Shown here in pieces: positions 1 through 13,200 of a stretch of 64,000 nt of DNA; position 1 is the first letter of the stretch; each line of letters begins with the position of its first letter. The position numbers were made by a program, and so were the translations under genes. The DNA lies in NCBI GenBank assembly GCA_014773175.1, contig VXCM01005920.1, forward strand, positions 1 through 64,000, given 5' to 3'. Below the pieces are notes generated by a model, which searched no databases, was not told the origin of the DNA, and saw only the letters and a program-made list of their open reading frames with translations. This stretch comes from Lucifuga dentata. Taxonomy: Eukaryota > Chordata > Actinopteri > Ophidiiformes > Bythitidae.

Positions 1-208
1 TGCATTTATTCGGGCTTGGGACCGGCACAAGGTGGACACTGGCTTGTGCCCCCTTGAGGCTGCAGTCTTTCTTGTACATGTTCTTGATTATAAGTATTTG
101 TTTGTGAGGATGTCTAAATTACACAATCTGAAATTGGTATTAATCTTGATATGCAAGTAATCTTCATGCTTTTACAGAGAAGAATGCTTCACATTATGCC
201 CCCTTCAG

Positions 209-1235
209 GTCGCATTTGCTCTGTGGACAATGGAGGCTGTAGACATGTGTGTGTGGATGAACCGTGGGGAGCTCTGTGTGCCTGTCCAGCTGGATTTAAG
301 CTCTCAGCCAATGGAGCAGCCTGTGAAGGTGTGTGAGCCATAAGAATGCTGGAGATAACTGTGGATGATTACTAAATTTCCACTAGTTAATTGTTTTCAC
401 ATTTTCACTTACAAAGCAAAGACACATTCCAGCCTTCTTGTTCTGCAATATGTTAACCTGAGTTTTTTTTTTTTTTTTTAAAGGAGCAGACCGTGATTTT
501 TGCATGTTTGAGCCCAATGTACACAACCCACATACACTTGGCATCACTGACAGCTATTTCCAAAAACATACTGCTAGAGCAGTACATTTTAGACTTATTT
601 TCCTATCTTCCAGACTGACATTGTTTCAGTTCATTCCAGTACGCTACTAAAATCAACTTGTTGAGACTTGAAACAGGCTTGAGACAAGTAATTCATTGTA
701 GTAAACAAAATGTCTATTAAATTGTTTTGTCAAAATAATTTTATTTAAACAGTCAAACACAGTGCTGCACAGAAGATAATATATGTCTCCGTCAGGGATT
801 ATAGTCTGATGAGAAGACGGCTTTTACCAAGAAATTTTAAAAGACTGTCCCTTCTACATTCAGACATATGTGTTCGCAGGCAATATTGAATTATAAGGTG
901 GATATATCACCGGGGCATTAGATTTGAAAGATTAGGGGATCTGACAAAATAACAGGAAAACAAAAATACGGTTTTATGTTTAGGAAAATGATTGTCGGCA
1001 ACATAATACGTATGCAGATAGTATTGTGCTTAAACATGCAGAATCATGTCTATGATGCTTTAGTGTTCAGTTCATGGCAATGAAGCTAAAACCGACTCCC
1101 TCTCCTCAGATTTGAATGAATGTGCCCTACCGTTTACTCCCTGTATGCATTACTGCTCCAACACCATTGGATCTTATCAATGCCGCTGCAGAAAAGGCTT
1201 CACACTGAGTGGAAACACTGCATGTCTTGCTACAG
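209..1235 (+). CDS. Receptor exons 209-328 and 1110-1235: two EGF modules
   Basis: First exons visible in the window. Exon 209-328 encodes a six-cysteine EGF module ([12 protein letters not shown] ... CACPAGF ... C). Exon 1110-1235 encodes a second one starting DLNEC, with the GSYQCRC pattern of calcium-binding EGF modules. Both are symmetrical phase 1-1 exons, the standard shuffled-module arrangement in this family. They precede a propeller, as EGF pairs do in LDL-receptor proteins, where the EGF-propeller-EGF unit takes part in acid-triggered ligand release. The intron between them carries an inverted-repeat transposon (478-1063). Upstream exons lie outside the window; nothing coding is visible in 1-208. 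Confidence 0.93.
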
Positions 1236-4200
1236 GTACAACAAATCTTCATCAGATCTTATCACTCAAGAGAGGAACTTTTGACACATCAAGGGAATAT
1301 TGCAGAAGCTGTCAGACCAACAGACCACACCTAATGCTTGTAGTGAGCTAGCATTTGGAAGTCATGCGCACCTATTTCTGTAATTAAGATTTATAACTTT
1401 TAATTTATGTTGATGCAAAATAGCTGGGTGTCTTGGTAGGCATTTTAATTTTTACAGTTATTTGTATCAACTCCACCCCTTTTCTTGATTTGTCTAAATC
1501 TATGATTGTGTCCAGGTAATGCTACCAGATTGCTGACACTGCAGAGGAGTGCTATAGGACTGCTGAATGTGAAGTCCCACCAGTTTGAGGTTATCCAGCA
1601 GGTTCGATCTGACCCAGTGGCTTTGACCTTTGACCTTGTCCGAGGCTGGTACTACTGGGCTGACAGCCAGGGCAGCATTTTCCAAACTGATGGAAGGATC
1701 AGCAGGACAATCTATTCTGGTTGGTTTTGTTTAGTTTTTGGGTATGACAGCGACACATTTAGCTGTGTATCATAATTGTGATAAATTGGTGTGTATGTCC
1801 TGCATGCAAGCTTTGATGCTCGATTTCTTATCAATATTCTTTGTTTTTTTTTTTTGNGGGGGGTGGCAATTTTCAAAATAATAGGAGAGCCTGGAATCAA
1901 GGGCCTAGCTTGTGATTGGCTAAATGGACAGCTATACTGGACCAATCAGAAGACACAGTCAATCTACATGGGCACAAATGATGGCAGCAGTTATACTACC
2001 CTACTGAACAAAAACATCAGCCCATTAGAGTTGGTGCTTGTACCTGCAGAGAGGTATGCTGGTTTATGTATACAGAGTTTAACTGTAGAAAATATAATGC
2101 AACTTAAAAGGTTTAGAAAAGGGTTTACAAGGTTTACAGATAGTGATAATGTAGTTTTTTTTTCTGCCTTTTCAACATTTCAAAGTTTTGAAAATACTGG
2201 TAAACTGGTATAAAAAAAATGTTGACTTGTATGAATTCATGCATTCATTCATGCATTACTGGTTTGGGATAGAGGTCAGTCTGGAAAATAACAATACGAT
2301 GCGATACACTTTATTTATCCCTCAAGGGGCAATTCCAAAACAGCTCACACAACACAAACCACAATAACACCCTCACAATTAAAAAAAAACAGTAACCACA
2401 GTAACACAAAGTCAGTCTGAAAGTTAGATGTGGGACAGCACCAAGGAACATAATAAGAGTTGGAAAATTGGTTATCTTTTTCATTAGTGTTTAGTATCAG
2501 CTTTTTGTGGTAGCAATACAAGCAGACTCTGCTCACATGCAAATCCAGCCATCTAAAATGCACTAAAGGAGCACTTATCGCTTATTCACATTCTGTGGTC
2601 TCTTCCTCCCAGCCTGATGTTTTGGATCGACGCAGGCCCAGGCGACAGGGTGACACTTGAGAAGTCGTGGATGGACGGATCCGAAAAAAGCTCTGTGGTG
2701 GCGCTCACTGCTCAGACTGCCCACTGCCTCACTGCTGATGTGGCTTCCAGGAGGCTCTACTGGATCAGCGACTTCAAGAAGGTCAGATAATGATAGAGGA
2801 TGGCGATGAGTACATTAAAAAATAGTGGAGTAAGACTTAAATACACAAAATGCCATAAAAGCCATGTCAGAAGAAACATCTGTCTACAATACTGGTTTTA
2901 AGTGGTTGAAATTCTCTGTTGCCTTGCATTTTCTTCAGTCTGTAGAGACAGTGAAGATGGACGGGACTGGCCGTTATTCTTTCACAGGACTGTTCAACAG
3001 AAGACCTGCTCTGGGTCTGGCTGTGTTTGAGAGCTCCTTCTTCTGGGTTGATGACAAAGGACTGTGGCAGACTCCAGTGAACCAACTGAACCAGAAGAAC
3101 TTTCTCTGGAAAGCCACTTTGCCTGTTTTAACCATTTATCATGAGCTGCAACAGCCTCAAGGTTCTGAGTTATTTCGTTATTAGAACAACTACTCAGTTC
3201 AGTTAGTTATTTTAATGTGTTTCTACTTTGTCCATAGATTAAGAGCAAAAATAAGTATTATCAATTAAGTATACAATGTAAAATTTAGGGAAGCAAGTGG
3301 GTTTATACATTTTCCAGTACCACTGCAAACACCTTTTTCCTCCTCATCAAAATTTGTTATTTCAAGGAAAGAAAATCTTAATGATATTTGGAAATGTCTT
3401 ACTTTTACCAGCTACCTCTGCATGTGCAACAAGTCCATGCCAACTCTGTCTGCTGACTAAAGGCAGCCCAGTTGGATTCAGATGTGCTTGTCCAAACTCC
3501 AAAGTGCTTTTGCCCGATGGGACCTGTGCATGTAGGTTTACATAACTCTGGTTCAAGATCTGTAATGTGAAGATCAAATCCTGCTCATCTGAAATTTCAG
3601 ATATGTCTATATGAGTAACTGGTGATGAGGTCACCGTCCATATTCACTGATCTTTTTGTGTCCCTCAGATCCAACATTTGTCTATGCCACAATTACAACG
3701 ATCAACCTGTTGGAGTTTAAGGAAGGAGAGCCTGTAAAATCCGTGCTGTTTACCGCTGAGGACGGCATTGTGTCATTTGATCTGGACTGGTACAGACACT
3801 GGCTGTACTGGGCCAACCAGACTGGCCATGTCCATCGCACCAGTCTAATCCAGGTCAAGACTGAAATGGTGCCGACAACATTGCCAGGTTAATTGCTTGA
3901 CTTTTCCTTGCTTTGTATAGAACAGGATGATTATCATCACATGTTTGGAACCTCAAAATGTGACTAGACAGGAAAACATTAAAAAAAAAAAAAAGCTTAA
4001 TTATTTGCTTATGTGAATTGGTTTCATGGCTATTTTTTTGGCTATTTTTTCAGTAAGGGGTCATCTTTGCACAGTTCCATCCTTTGAAACTAATTTTGCA
4101 TTGTTCACCGGAGAGTAAGTTGAGTATCAGCGCTGATAGAGAAATGACCTGGTAAAACGACAATATTTTGGGCAATTTTGATTATGCTTTGATCCAAATG

Positions 4201-7200
4201 AGAAACACGGTAAGCTCTTAAATCAGAGTAAAACTTCTCCAAGAAGCAAGACCATTTCAGTTATGTGTGATCTGGACTTTCAGTCAATTCAAAATCAGTT
4301 AATGATGAATTAATTCTATTATTAACAATAATTTAAAAGCAAAAAAAATCTCTGACCAGTCCAGGACAAACACGGTGTCCTCAGCATGTTGAAAAGATGG
4401 TTCTCTGACTGACAAAGGCTCCCTGTTTTTATACCATATATCCACCCAAGACATATGCAACATGTGTATGCAATTTTTGGACTTGGACAGCTAATCCTTG
4501 ACACCTCAGCAACTCTCAGAAAGCAGATAATAATCCCCTGTTGTTTTCTGCTAATTCAGTCAAGCTGTCCATTCTTTTCTAATGATTCCTTCAAACCCCC
4601 TTACTCTCTCTAATGATTCAATCAGCATCTCTACTCCTTTTTAAAACTCAATCAAAATTCTTCCAGGGTAGCACTTCCCCCCTCTTGTGTACCTACTACT
4701 CCATTATACATTGTTCAAGCATTATTACACCTAATTTCAGGTTATGCTAAACTTTTAACATTATAGAAACACTTCAGCAAAGCCCTGTCAAGCTCCCTCC
4801 CCTTGGTCCCTAAAGCTCCACGTTCTCTCTTACGGTGCTCGGCAGGTAAACCACCCCCACCCCAACTCACTTACTCGCTTAGTCTTGCAGCGGGTCGAGC
4901 ATTCTGTGTGTCATCCTATGTTAACAGTTTGCTTGAGTTGATTAACAGGCTGAGATCAGAGTGCTTGTTGGAGGGTTTCAATCCATTTCATAATTGCATG
5001 TTTCTTTCATATTTCTTAAGTCCAATTATGCGAGTCTTGATCCAGTCACAACAACCACCAACCAAATATTTTTTGCAATTATTGGTGAAATAATTACAAA
5101 TTGTAATAAATCCATTGCCATGTCTACAGACCTATTTCTACAGCTGTTATCTCCTTATGTATTCTTGCACTATTTATAAAAAAAAAAAAAAAAAAAAAAT
5201 TGGCTGGAACTTTATCAATGTTCAGGGCTATAACTTGGAATTTTGCCATAATAGTGACTCTAGATTAACCAAGCTGTCACTAACCATGTTCCAGCTCTCA
5301 GCACACTTTCAGTTTGATCATATATCTTGTTTTTCTCTTTAGTTTGTGTAACAAAAGCGGACCAGAGGAGTGGAAGCCTCTATTGGGTGTCATGCGACCA
5401 AGCCTGCATCGGCACAACTGCAGCCAACCCACAGAAGCTGTACCACACAACAAAGGAGATCCGAGACTTGTACGTGGATTGGCTGAGGGGTCAGCTTCTC
5501 TGGCTGGAGGAAGAACAAATCTTCACCAGGAGCATGTTTGGAGGTGAAGCCAAAGAGCTGCTGCGCTTAGCAGATGGACTTAGATGGAATGTTGCCTTCG
5601 ACCTCAAAGCCAACAGTCTGCTGTGGAACTCAGACAAAGCTGGTCAGTTGCAGTGTCACCCACAGATCAGTGTTGAATTCTGTTGTTGTTAAACACACAT
5701 TAAACAGGATAGGTATATGACATTTATTACTTTTACCTCATAAACTAGACAGTGTTTGAGAGTTATATTTTTCATATTGGCATAAAGCATGAATCAGCAT
5801 CAATTTGAGATCATGGCCTTATTCTTAACCTTGGAATTTGGATTTTTAAAAAATGGCGCTGACATGGCAACGCATCAGACAAGGTCCCATAATAATTATA
5901 TGCAAATACATGGTGATATCTCTGGTGTCAAATGAATATTTGTTTGCTTAATCCTGCATTTATAAGAGGTGACTGTGTCTTCACAGTTGATGGATCATGA
6001 TGTTTTTCAGCATTATGTCAGATCACTTTGGGGTCCTGACTTTAAAGAAATGTTGTCAGTCATAGATAATACTTGATCACATCTGCAGATGTACACTTTA
6101 TTACAAATTGAGTCCCACATCATTTAATTTCCATATATTTCCAAACCCTTTGGGAGCTGGTCTCAAATTTGCAGACCTATTGAGTTCAGACTTGTCAAAA
6201 ATGAGCGCTGGGTCTCACACCTTTGCAGGTCTGACAACGATGAGTTTGCTGCATGCCCAAAGCCACCGAGCTGGGGGGAGATGGAACATTTCGGGATCAG
6301 TTGTAGCTGCCTTTGAGCCCTTCCTGTTGTCTCTTTCTAATGATGTCATGACTCTGTGGGACCGCCATGATGGGATCCCTATCCAACACGCGGCTGTGGA
6401 AAGCAATGCATTCGGTGTGATGGCTGCACTTGGTGAGGTCAAAGCAGGTTAGAGCAAGTTAATTTCAGAACACTGATTCCAGGTTGCACCCTCGTGAACT
6501 GGCCAAAGGTTGGATTGTTGCTATAATTTTTATGGTAGAAAAATAGATAATCATATGGCAATCAGATTTCTATTTGTACATACTCTGGGATTTACTTATT
6601 GCTCTTGTTATTTTTTTTTTTTTTTNTTTTTTTTTTTTTTCTTCACAGTGCCCACTACTCCAGCCTGCAGGCAACCATCTGTGCTGTGCAAACCCACATC
6701 GGTCTGCCTCTCACAAGCTCAGTTTTGTGACGGGATAAAGGATTGTCCTGATGGCATGGATGAGAACCTTTGTGTTACCATGTGTCCCTCTGAAGGTAAA
6801 TGCTATGTGTACATACAGGAAATTGAATTTCACATCAATTATAAACTCTTTAAAACAGCTAATTGAATTCCTCATTTTTCTGTCTGTTCAAAGATTTCTT
6901 AAAGGTGAAAGGTAGAGTGGTTTAAATAATGTCTCATGGCTTCCTGTCTAAACTACTAATCCTAGAGTATTTCAAGTGCAAGGATCGCAGGAGCTGTGTG
7001 TCCAAAAGTCTGGTGTGTGACGGACGCTCTCACTGTCTTGACGGCTCAGATGAAGTTGACTGTCCGACCGTAGCATCTCCTGTAACTCCGGCAGCTGCCC
7101 TGACATGTCGTAGGAGTACAAAGCCATGTAAAGACAACAAAGAATGTGTTTTATACACACACGTGTGTGACGGAGAGAAGGATTGCCTGGATGGATCGGA

Positions 7201-10200
7201 TGAAGAGAACTGTGGTACGTTCCTTCAGACATGACATCAAAAGTGTAGTTGTACAGTGGAGACTGCCGCTGATGATAATAATACAGGCCATTTTTATTTT
7301 ATTATTTATTTTTTTATTTTATCATTTAAAGTTTCACATTTCGCAGCAATTTTAGTTGAGATTTATTTTCTTGGGAGTTTTGTGTTAATTTTTTATATGG
7401 GTGGTCACTAAACGGAATCAAAGAGATTCAAAAAAATTGAAATCTATGGAAACTCTGTTATTGTGGCAAAATCATTCACAAATAAAATAGGTATAATTAA
7501 GACATAGTCTTTAATGTTTATTGTTGTTTTTAATTAAGAGCAAGATTTTTGTTATTCAAACATTTTACATATTTGTCACATTTGCACACTATTTCAAATA
7601 AGATTTTTCTGTATATATATATATAGATATATATCTATATCTATATCTATCTATGGATAGATAATTTTAAGAATTGGTAGATTGTTTGTAAGGTGGTACA
7701 TGGGTGTTTTGTTGCTCAAAGGTGCAACAAAAGTTGCACCTTTGAGCACCTTTTTAAGGTGCACCTTTTTAAGTTGCACCTTTTTGAGCACCTTTTTAAG
7801 TTGCACCTTTTTAAACTAAAACAAAAGTTGTAGTTTAAAAAGTTGGAGAACATTTGGACTAGACCACATCAATGTATACAAGAAATAGGAGTTAGAAATA
7901 AAATTGTAAATGAACATTATTTAGCCGTGTCTGTCCAGCTAACCCTCTTGTCCACCAGAAATTTGGTGACTCTGCCTATGAAGTCCCATAACTATATTTG
8001 TAACAGGTTTCAAAATTGAAAATATGATGAATCCAATGTTTGTAATTGTTGAGCCAAAAATTCAGTTTTCCAATTTGGTTCCTGTATTTCTAGATCTCAC
8101 AGACCGGAACATGAGCCCAGCAGCGACATATGTGGCTCCATCACGCCAAACGGCTGCTCCTACCAAACCTGTGACTCTGCCTCCTCCTTGCATCAGCCCT
8201 TCAGTGCTCTGCCCTGATTCTGCTGTTTACCTCTGCATCTCTCCCAGTCAGCTCTGCAACGGCTATCGAGACTGTCCTGATGGTTTTGATGAAGAGAACT
8301 GTGTGAAAACGTGTCCCTCCAAGAGTAAGGCACAAAAATGCTGACTTTAATTATCCATCCAGCAATTTTGGTTTCTGTTGTGTTGACTTCTTTTGAGCAT
8401 GGAACTGCTATTGTGGCTAGTTGGACTCATTTGTTATTGTGGATGTTGTAAATAAGAGTTGTTTTCCAAAAATTCCATCACAGCTGACTTCCGCTGCAAG
8501 GATCGCAGGAGCTGCGTGTCCAAAAGTCTGGTGTGTGACGGTCGCTCTCATTGCCATGATGGCTCAGATGAAGTTGACTGTCCAACTGTAGCATCTCCTG
8601 TAACTCGGGCAACTGTCCTGAGGTGTCGTATGGGCTCAAAGCTGTGTAAAGATGGCACAGAGTGTGTTTTATACACACACATGTGTGACGGAGAGACGGA
8701 TTGCCTGGATGGATCGGATGAAGAGAACTGTGGTAGGTGTCTTCAGACATGACATGAAAAGTGTAGTTACAATTGAGGCTGCTGATAATAATACAGCCTA
8801 TTTTTTAATTTTATTTATCATTTTACTTGTGGAAGAAAAAGTTTAAGATGCAGCAGTATTTTCAGTTGTTTATGGGAAAATGTTGGATAAACTTTGGTAT
8901 TTTCTTTGATAGTTTGGTGTTGATTTTAATCCTAATCTTTTATGGTTTTATATTTTTTACGTTGACCAAAATTTTATAATCTAAATGTGAGAGAATCTGT
9001 TAAATGAAAGGAATATTGTCCTAAATTTTAACTAGACCAGTGGTTCTCAAAGTGTGGGACATGTACCACCAGTCTTATGTGAGGTGGTACACTAAATGAC
9101 TGAGAACCAAAAAAAAAAATTAAATCTATGGAAATGCTCTTATTGTTATTATAATTCACAAATAAATTGGGTATATTTAAGACATAGTTTTTTATGTTAA
9201 TTGTAATTGTTTTTTAACCATGAACTAGATTTTTGTTGTCATTGGAAAAATGTCCAAGCTGTTGCATCTTCAAGTATCTCAAATTTTCTTTTTATTTTCA
9301 CATTTTGTTTTAAATTATTATTTTTTTAAAGAGTTTTGGTGGATTGTTGGCAAGGTGGTACTTAGCTGTTTTGGCTGCTCAAGTGATACTTAGTCAAAAA
9401 GTTTGATATGGTTTAGTCTAGAAGTTCTCAAAGTATAGAAAAAGTACAATGGGCTCTTTGAAAACTTATCTGAATCAGAAACAGGAGTTTGACCTAAAAT
9501 TGGAAATGAACAGGACACTATTTAGCTGCATCCATCTATCTAACCATTTTGTCCACCAGAAATGTGGTCTCTCTGCCTACGAAGTACCATAAATACACTT
9601 GTAACAGGTTTCAAAATTGACAAAACGGTGAATCCAACATTTGTAGTTGTTGAGCCAAAAATTCAGTTTGGTTCCTGTATTTCTAGATCTCACAGACCGG
9701 AACATGAGCCCAGCAGCGACATATGTGGCTCCANTTTGGTTCCTGTATTTCTAGATCTCACAGACCGGAACATGAGCCCAGCAGCGACATATGTGGCTCC
9801 ATCAGGCCAAACGGCTGCTCCTACCAAACCTGTGACTCTGCCTCCTTGCATCAGCCCTTCAGTGCGCTGCCCTGATTCTGCTGTTTACCTCTGCATCTCC
9901 CCCAGTCAGCTCTGCAATGGCTATCGAGACTGTCCTGATGGTTTTGATGAAGAGAACTGTGTGAAAACGTGTCCCTCCAAGAGTAAGGCACAAAAATGCT
10001 GACTTTAATTATCCATCCAGCAATTTTGATTTCTGTTGTGTTGACTTCTTTTGAGCATGGAGCTGCATGAGGCGAGGCTGCTAGTGTGGCTAGCTTGTCT
10101 CATTTGTTATTGTGGATGTTGTAAATTGGCTTTTTTTTTTTTTNTTTTTTTTTTTTTTTGTGGGTGGGTGGGGGTTATGACAAACAGTCATTTGTTTTTT

Positions 10201-13200
10201 TTCATCCATCCATTCCATCACAGCTGACTTCCGCTGCAAGGATCACAGGAGCTGCGTGTCCAAAAGTCTGGTGTGTGACGGTCGCTCTCATTGCCACGAC
10301 GGCTCAGATGAAGTTGACTGTCCAACTGTAGCGTCTCCTGTAACTAGGGCAGCTGTCCTGAGGTGTCGCATGGGCTCAAAGCCATGTAAAGACAACAAAG
10401 AGTGTGTTTTATACACACACGTGTGTGACGGAGAGAATGATTGCTGGGATGGATCGGATGAAGAAGGATGCCCAGAATTCTGCAAACAAGGTGGTTTCAC
10501 TTTAAGTTGCAGAAATTTAATGGATTTTGTCTACGTTTGGTGCCATGTGTAGTTCAACAAATATCACAATCAATTCAAGTACTGAAAATACTAGTTTACA
10601 ATTTACAAATACCGTATATTTTATTTGAAACAAATACAATACAATATTAAAATATCATTTATGAAAAAAGCAGCCCAAACCTTAAAACAAAAAAAATCCT
10701 CAAAGTGTTGAGTTTTATTCAAAATTGCTGTTTTGAAGATTCTTGCTGCTGTTTCACTCAGATAGTGATTATAGTTTAGCTGTAGCTGCCTGTGTACTCC
10801 ACCCCAGGTGAGTTTCAGTGCGCCCATGGGAAGAAGTGCATCCCTGAGGCTCTGGTGTGTGACGGCACAGTCCAGTGTCAGGACTGGTCTGATGAACAGG
10901 GTTGCTGGCAGCCAACCAAGAGCTGCGAGTTTCGCTGTGCTGATGGCAAACGCTGCATCCCAAAGAAATTCTTGTGTGACGGGGAGAGAGACTGCCTAGA
11001 TGGTACAGATGAAGTTCGCTGCAGTGAGTCTTCACATCTATTTTCCCACTATTCTTTCAGCGGTGACAAGATACTGTAGTGTTGTAACTTGAAGCTGACC
11101 TAAACGTTCTGTGGAATTACAGTGATCTCGCAAGTTAACTGCACAACATGCTGTGCATGATGGGTCTGTCACATCAAGTTTGATTCATGTCAGATTATGA
11201 GATGAATGCCTTGTGAAAAGCAGCCTACAGCAAGCATGAAACCACTACACACGTGTGTGCACAGCTGTCTAATGTGCATTGTTCACTCACTCATTCACTT
11301 TATATACGAGAAACAGAGTTGTCATGGTTATTGCAATTTGAACCTCAAACATACTGCATTCCTGATGGCTGGTTTGGAATTATGGTTCATAGCAGCAGTT
11401 CACACTGAGATTTTGGTCCTAAATTTCTGTCGCTTTCAGAATTTAAATTTTTCAAAACTTTGGTCATAAGAACGCTAAATCCACCATCTATGGACGTGTC
11501 TCATGTCGCAATGTAGGACCACTGTTTTGGATCTACAACCAGGAATTACTTAGTTAATTGCACAGTGTGTAGGAGGCTTTATGTGTTTATCTCCAGCATG
11601 AAAATCCTGGGATAAATCCCAGCTTTCAGAGCCCTGGAAATGTAGCAGAATTTATGGGCTCAAAGATTGTTTATTCAGGATATGTGTAATGTAACTGTAA
11701 ATGCATAAACATTCACTACTTATCCTTTAATTAAAAGTTTGTTTCAGAGGTTGTACAATTTCAAATCATTCAATCATTTTCCTAAGTCTCTGAAATATTA
11801 TTTCATTTTGATAGAAAAGTCATTAGAGTATGAACTAAATGTACGACTTGATTTTCTGTTTTGCAGGTCCAGTTACTGTTGTTTTAACTGCGCCTCCTGC
11901 TGCTCCCCCCACATCAACCTGCACTACTTCATCAGTTCTCTGTCCCGGTTCTTCACTGTGTGTCACTCAACATCGACTGTGCGATGGACAAAGCGACTGC
12001 CCTGATGGGTTTGATGAGCGAGACTGTGTCATCCAATGTGAAAACCCAGGTAAGTATGAGCTATTATGATGAGGCAAACTCAAGAAAGTTATTGAACAAA
12101 GTAAAAATATACATTTAAAACAAACATCAAGATAGTCATTTGCTTTGGACACTATGGGCTAATGCCTCATCAAGTAACATTTATATTAAAATTGAGTATT
12201 TGGCTGCATTCAGTCAGTTTAATGGGACCAAACGTGAGTCACTGCTGAATCAGTGGCAGTCCTCTCATCCTCTCCTTTTTTTTTTTTTTTTTTNTTTTTT
12301 TTTTTTTTTTTACATTTATTCCTCTGTTTATTTTAATAAGACACAAAGTCCGCTGCCTCTGTCAGTGTTTTAGTGAATTGGTTCTGGCCTGAGTGAGTGT
12401 GGCTTCAACTAGATGCACAGTGTATCCTTCCTATATCTTTTTTTTTTTTTTNTTTTTTTTTTTTTTTGATCTAATTTCCTTGTGTGTGTTCATTTTTCTA
12501 TGAGAATAAAGACATTAAAAAAGAAGAATGGTCCATGCAGGATAGCAGTTGTACTTCTTTAAAGGCTCAGCAGAACATCAATCTTTCAAAAAAAAACAAA
12601 AAAAAAAACATTACAAGCATATTAAAGAGTTATGGATAAAATCAGCACATTGACCAGTTAAATTGCTCTATGCTCCTCTGCTAAATACACTGGTTTTGTC
12701 ATGTTGAATTGAAGAGTAAATATAAGACACACCAAACACTGAGAAATTTTATGTCCATCTAATTTGGGCTTTATTATTGTTGTTGTCTAGTTAAAGTCTG
12801 TCAATATTTCATTAAAGTTGTTGAGCAGCAGGATTACAGGATGTTTTCTTTCAAGGCTGAACATGTCAATAGCTTTTTTTCATCATAACTATTATGGTTA
12901 AATAAACTTCTCCTTTGTCCTATCTTACTCTCTCCATATCAGGTGATTTCTTATGCAGTGATCACAGGAAGTGCATCCCCCGGGTGGAAGTGTGTGATGG
13001 CCGCTCCCACTGTCCCGATGGCTCGGACGAGAAGCAGTGTAAATCTGAGGATCCCACCGCTGTCTGTAAGCCAATTAACACACAAACTGCTGGATGATTT
13101 ACATGATGATGGCACCTAAGCAGGAGCAGTATGAGAACTACACATCTCAGCAGGAGCCAGATTGATTAAATAACTTTACTTCTAATGTGAAACTGCAGCT

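Larger units (their letters stand above)
7215..10490 (+). repeat. Tandem duplication, about 1.5-1.7 kb unit, exons and introns included
   Basis: 7215-8732 and 8733-10490 align along their whole length. Matching introns include the block after the donor (cttcagacatgacat..aaaagtgtag at 7221 and 8738), GACATAGT-TTTATGTT at 7501 and 9180, and TTGTAACAGGTTTCAAAATTG before the linker exons at about 8000 and 9600. A third, older copy contributes exon 6966-7214. The duplication adds three ligand-binding repeats each time. Confidence 0.88.

Noticed and set aside
6173..6228. Earlier acceptor (TTTGCAG|ACC) extending the exon at 6229
   Set aside because: It would add about 18 residues outside the propeller fold, and 6229 keeps phase 1 and the expected length.
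9687..9733. An extra class A linker exon before 9755
   Set aside because: Identical to the start of the next exon and cut off by an N; an assembly duplicate, not an exon.
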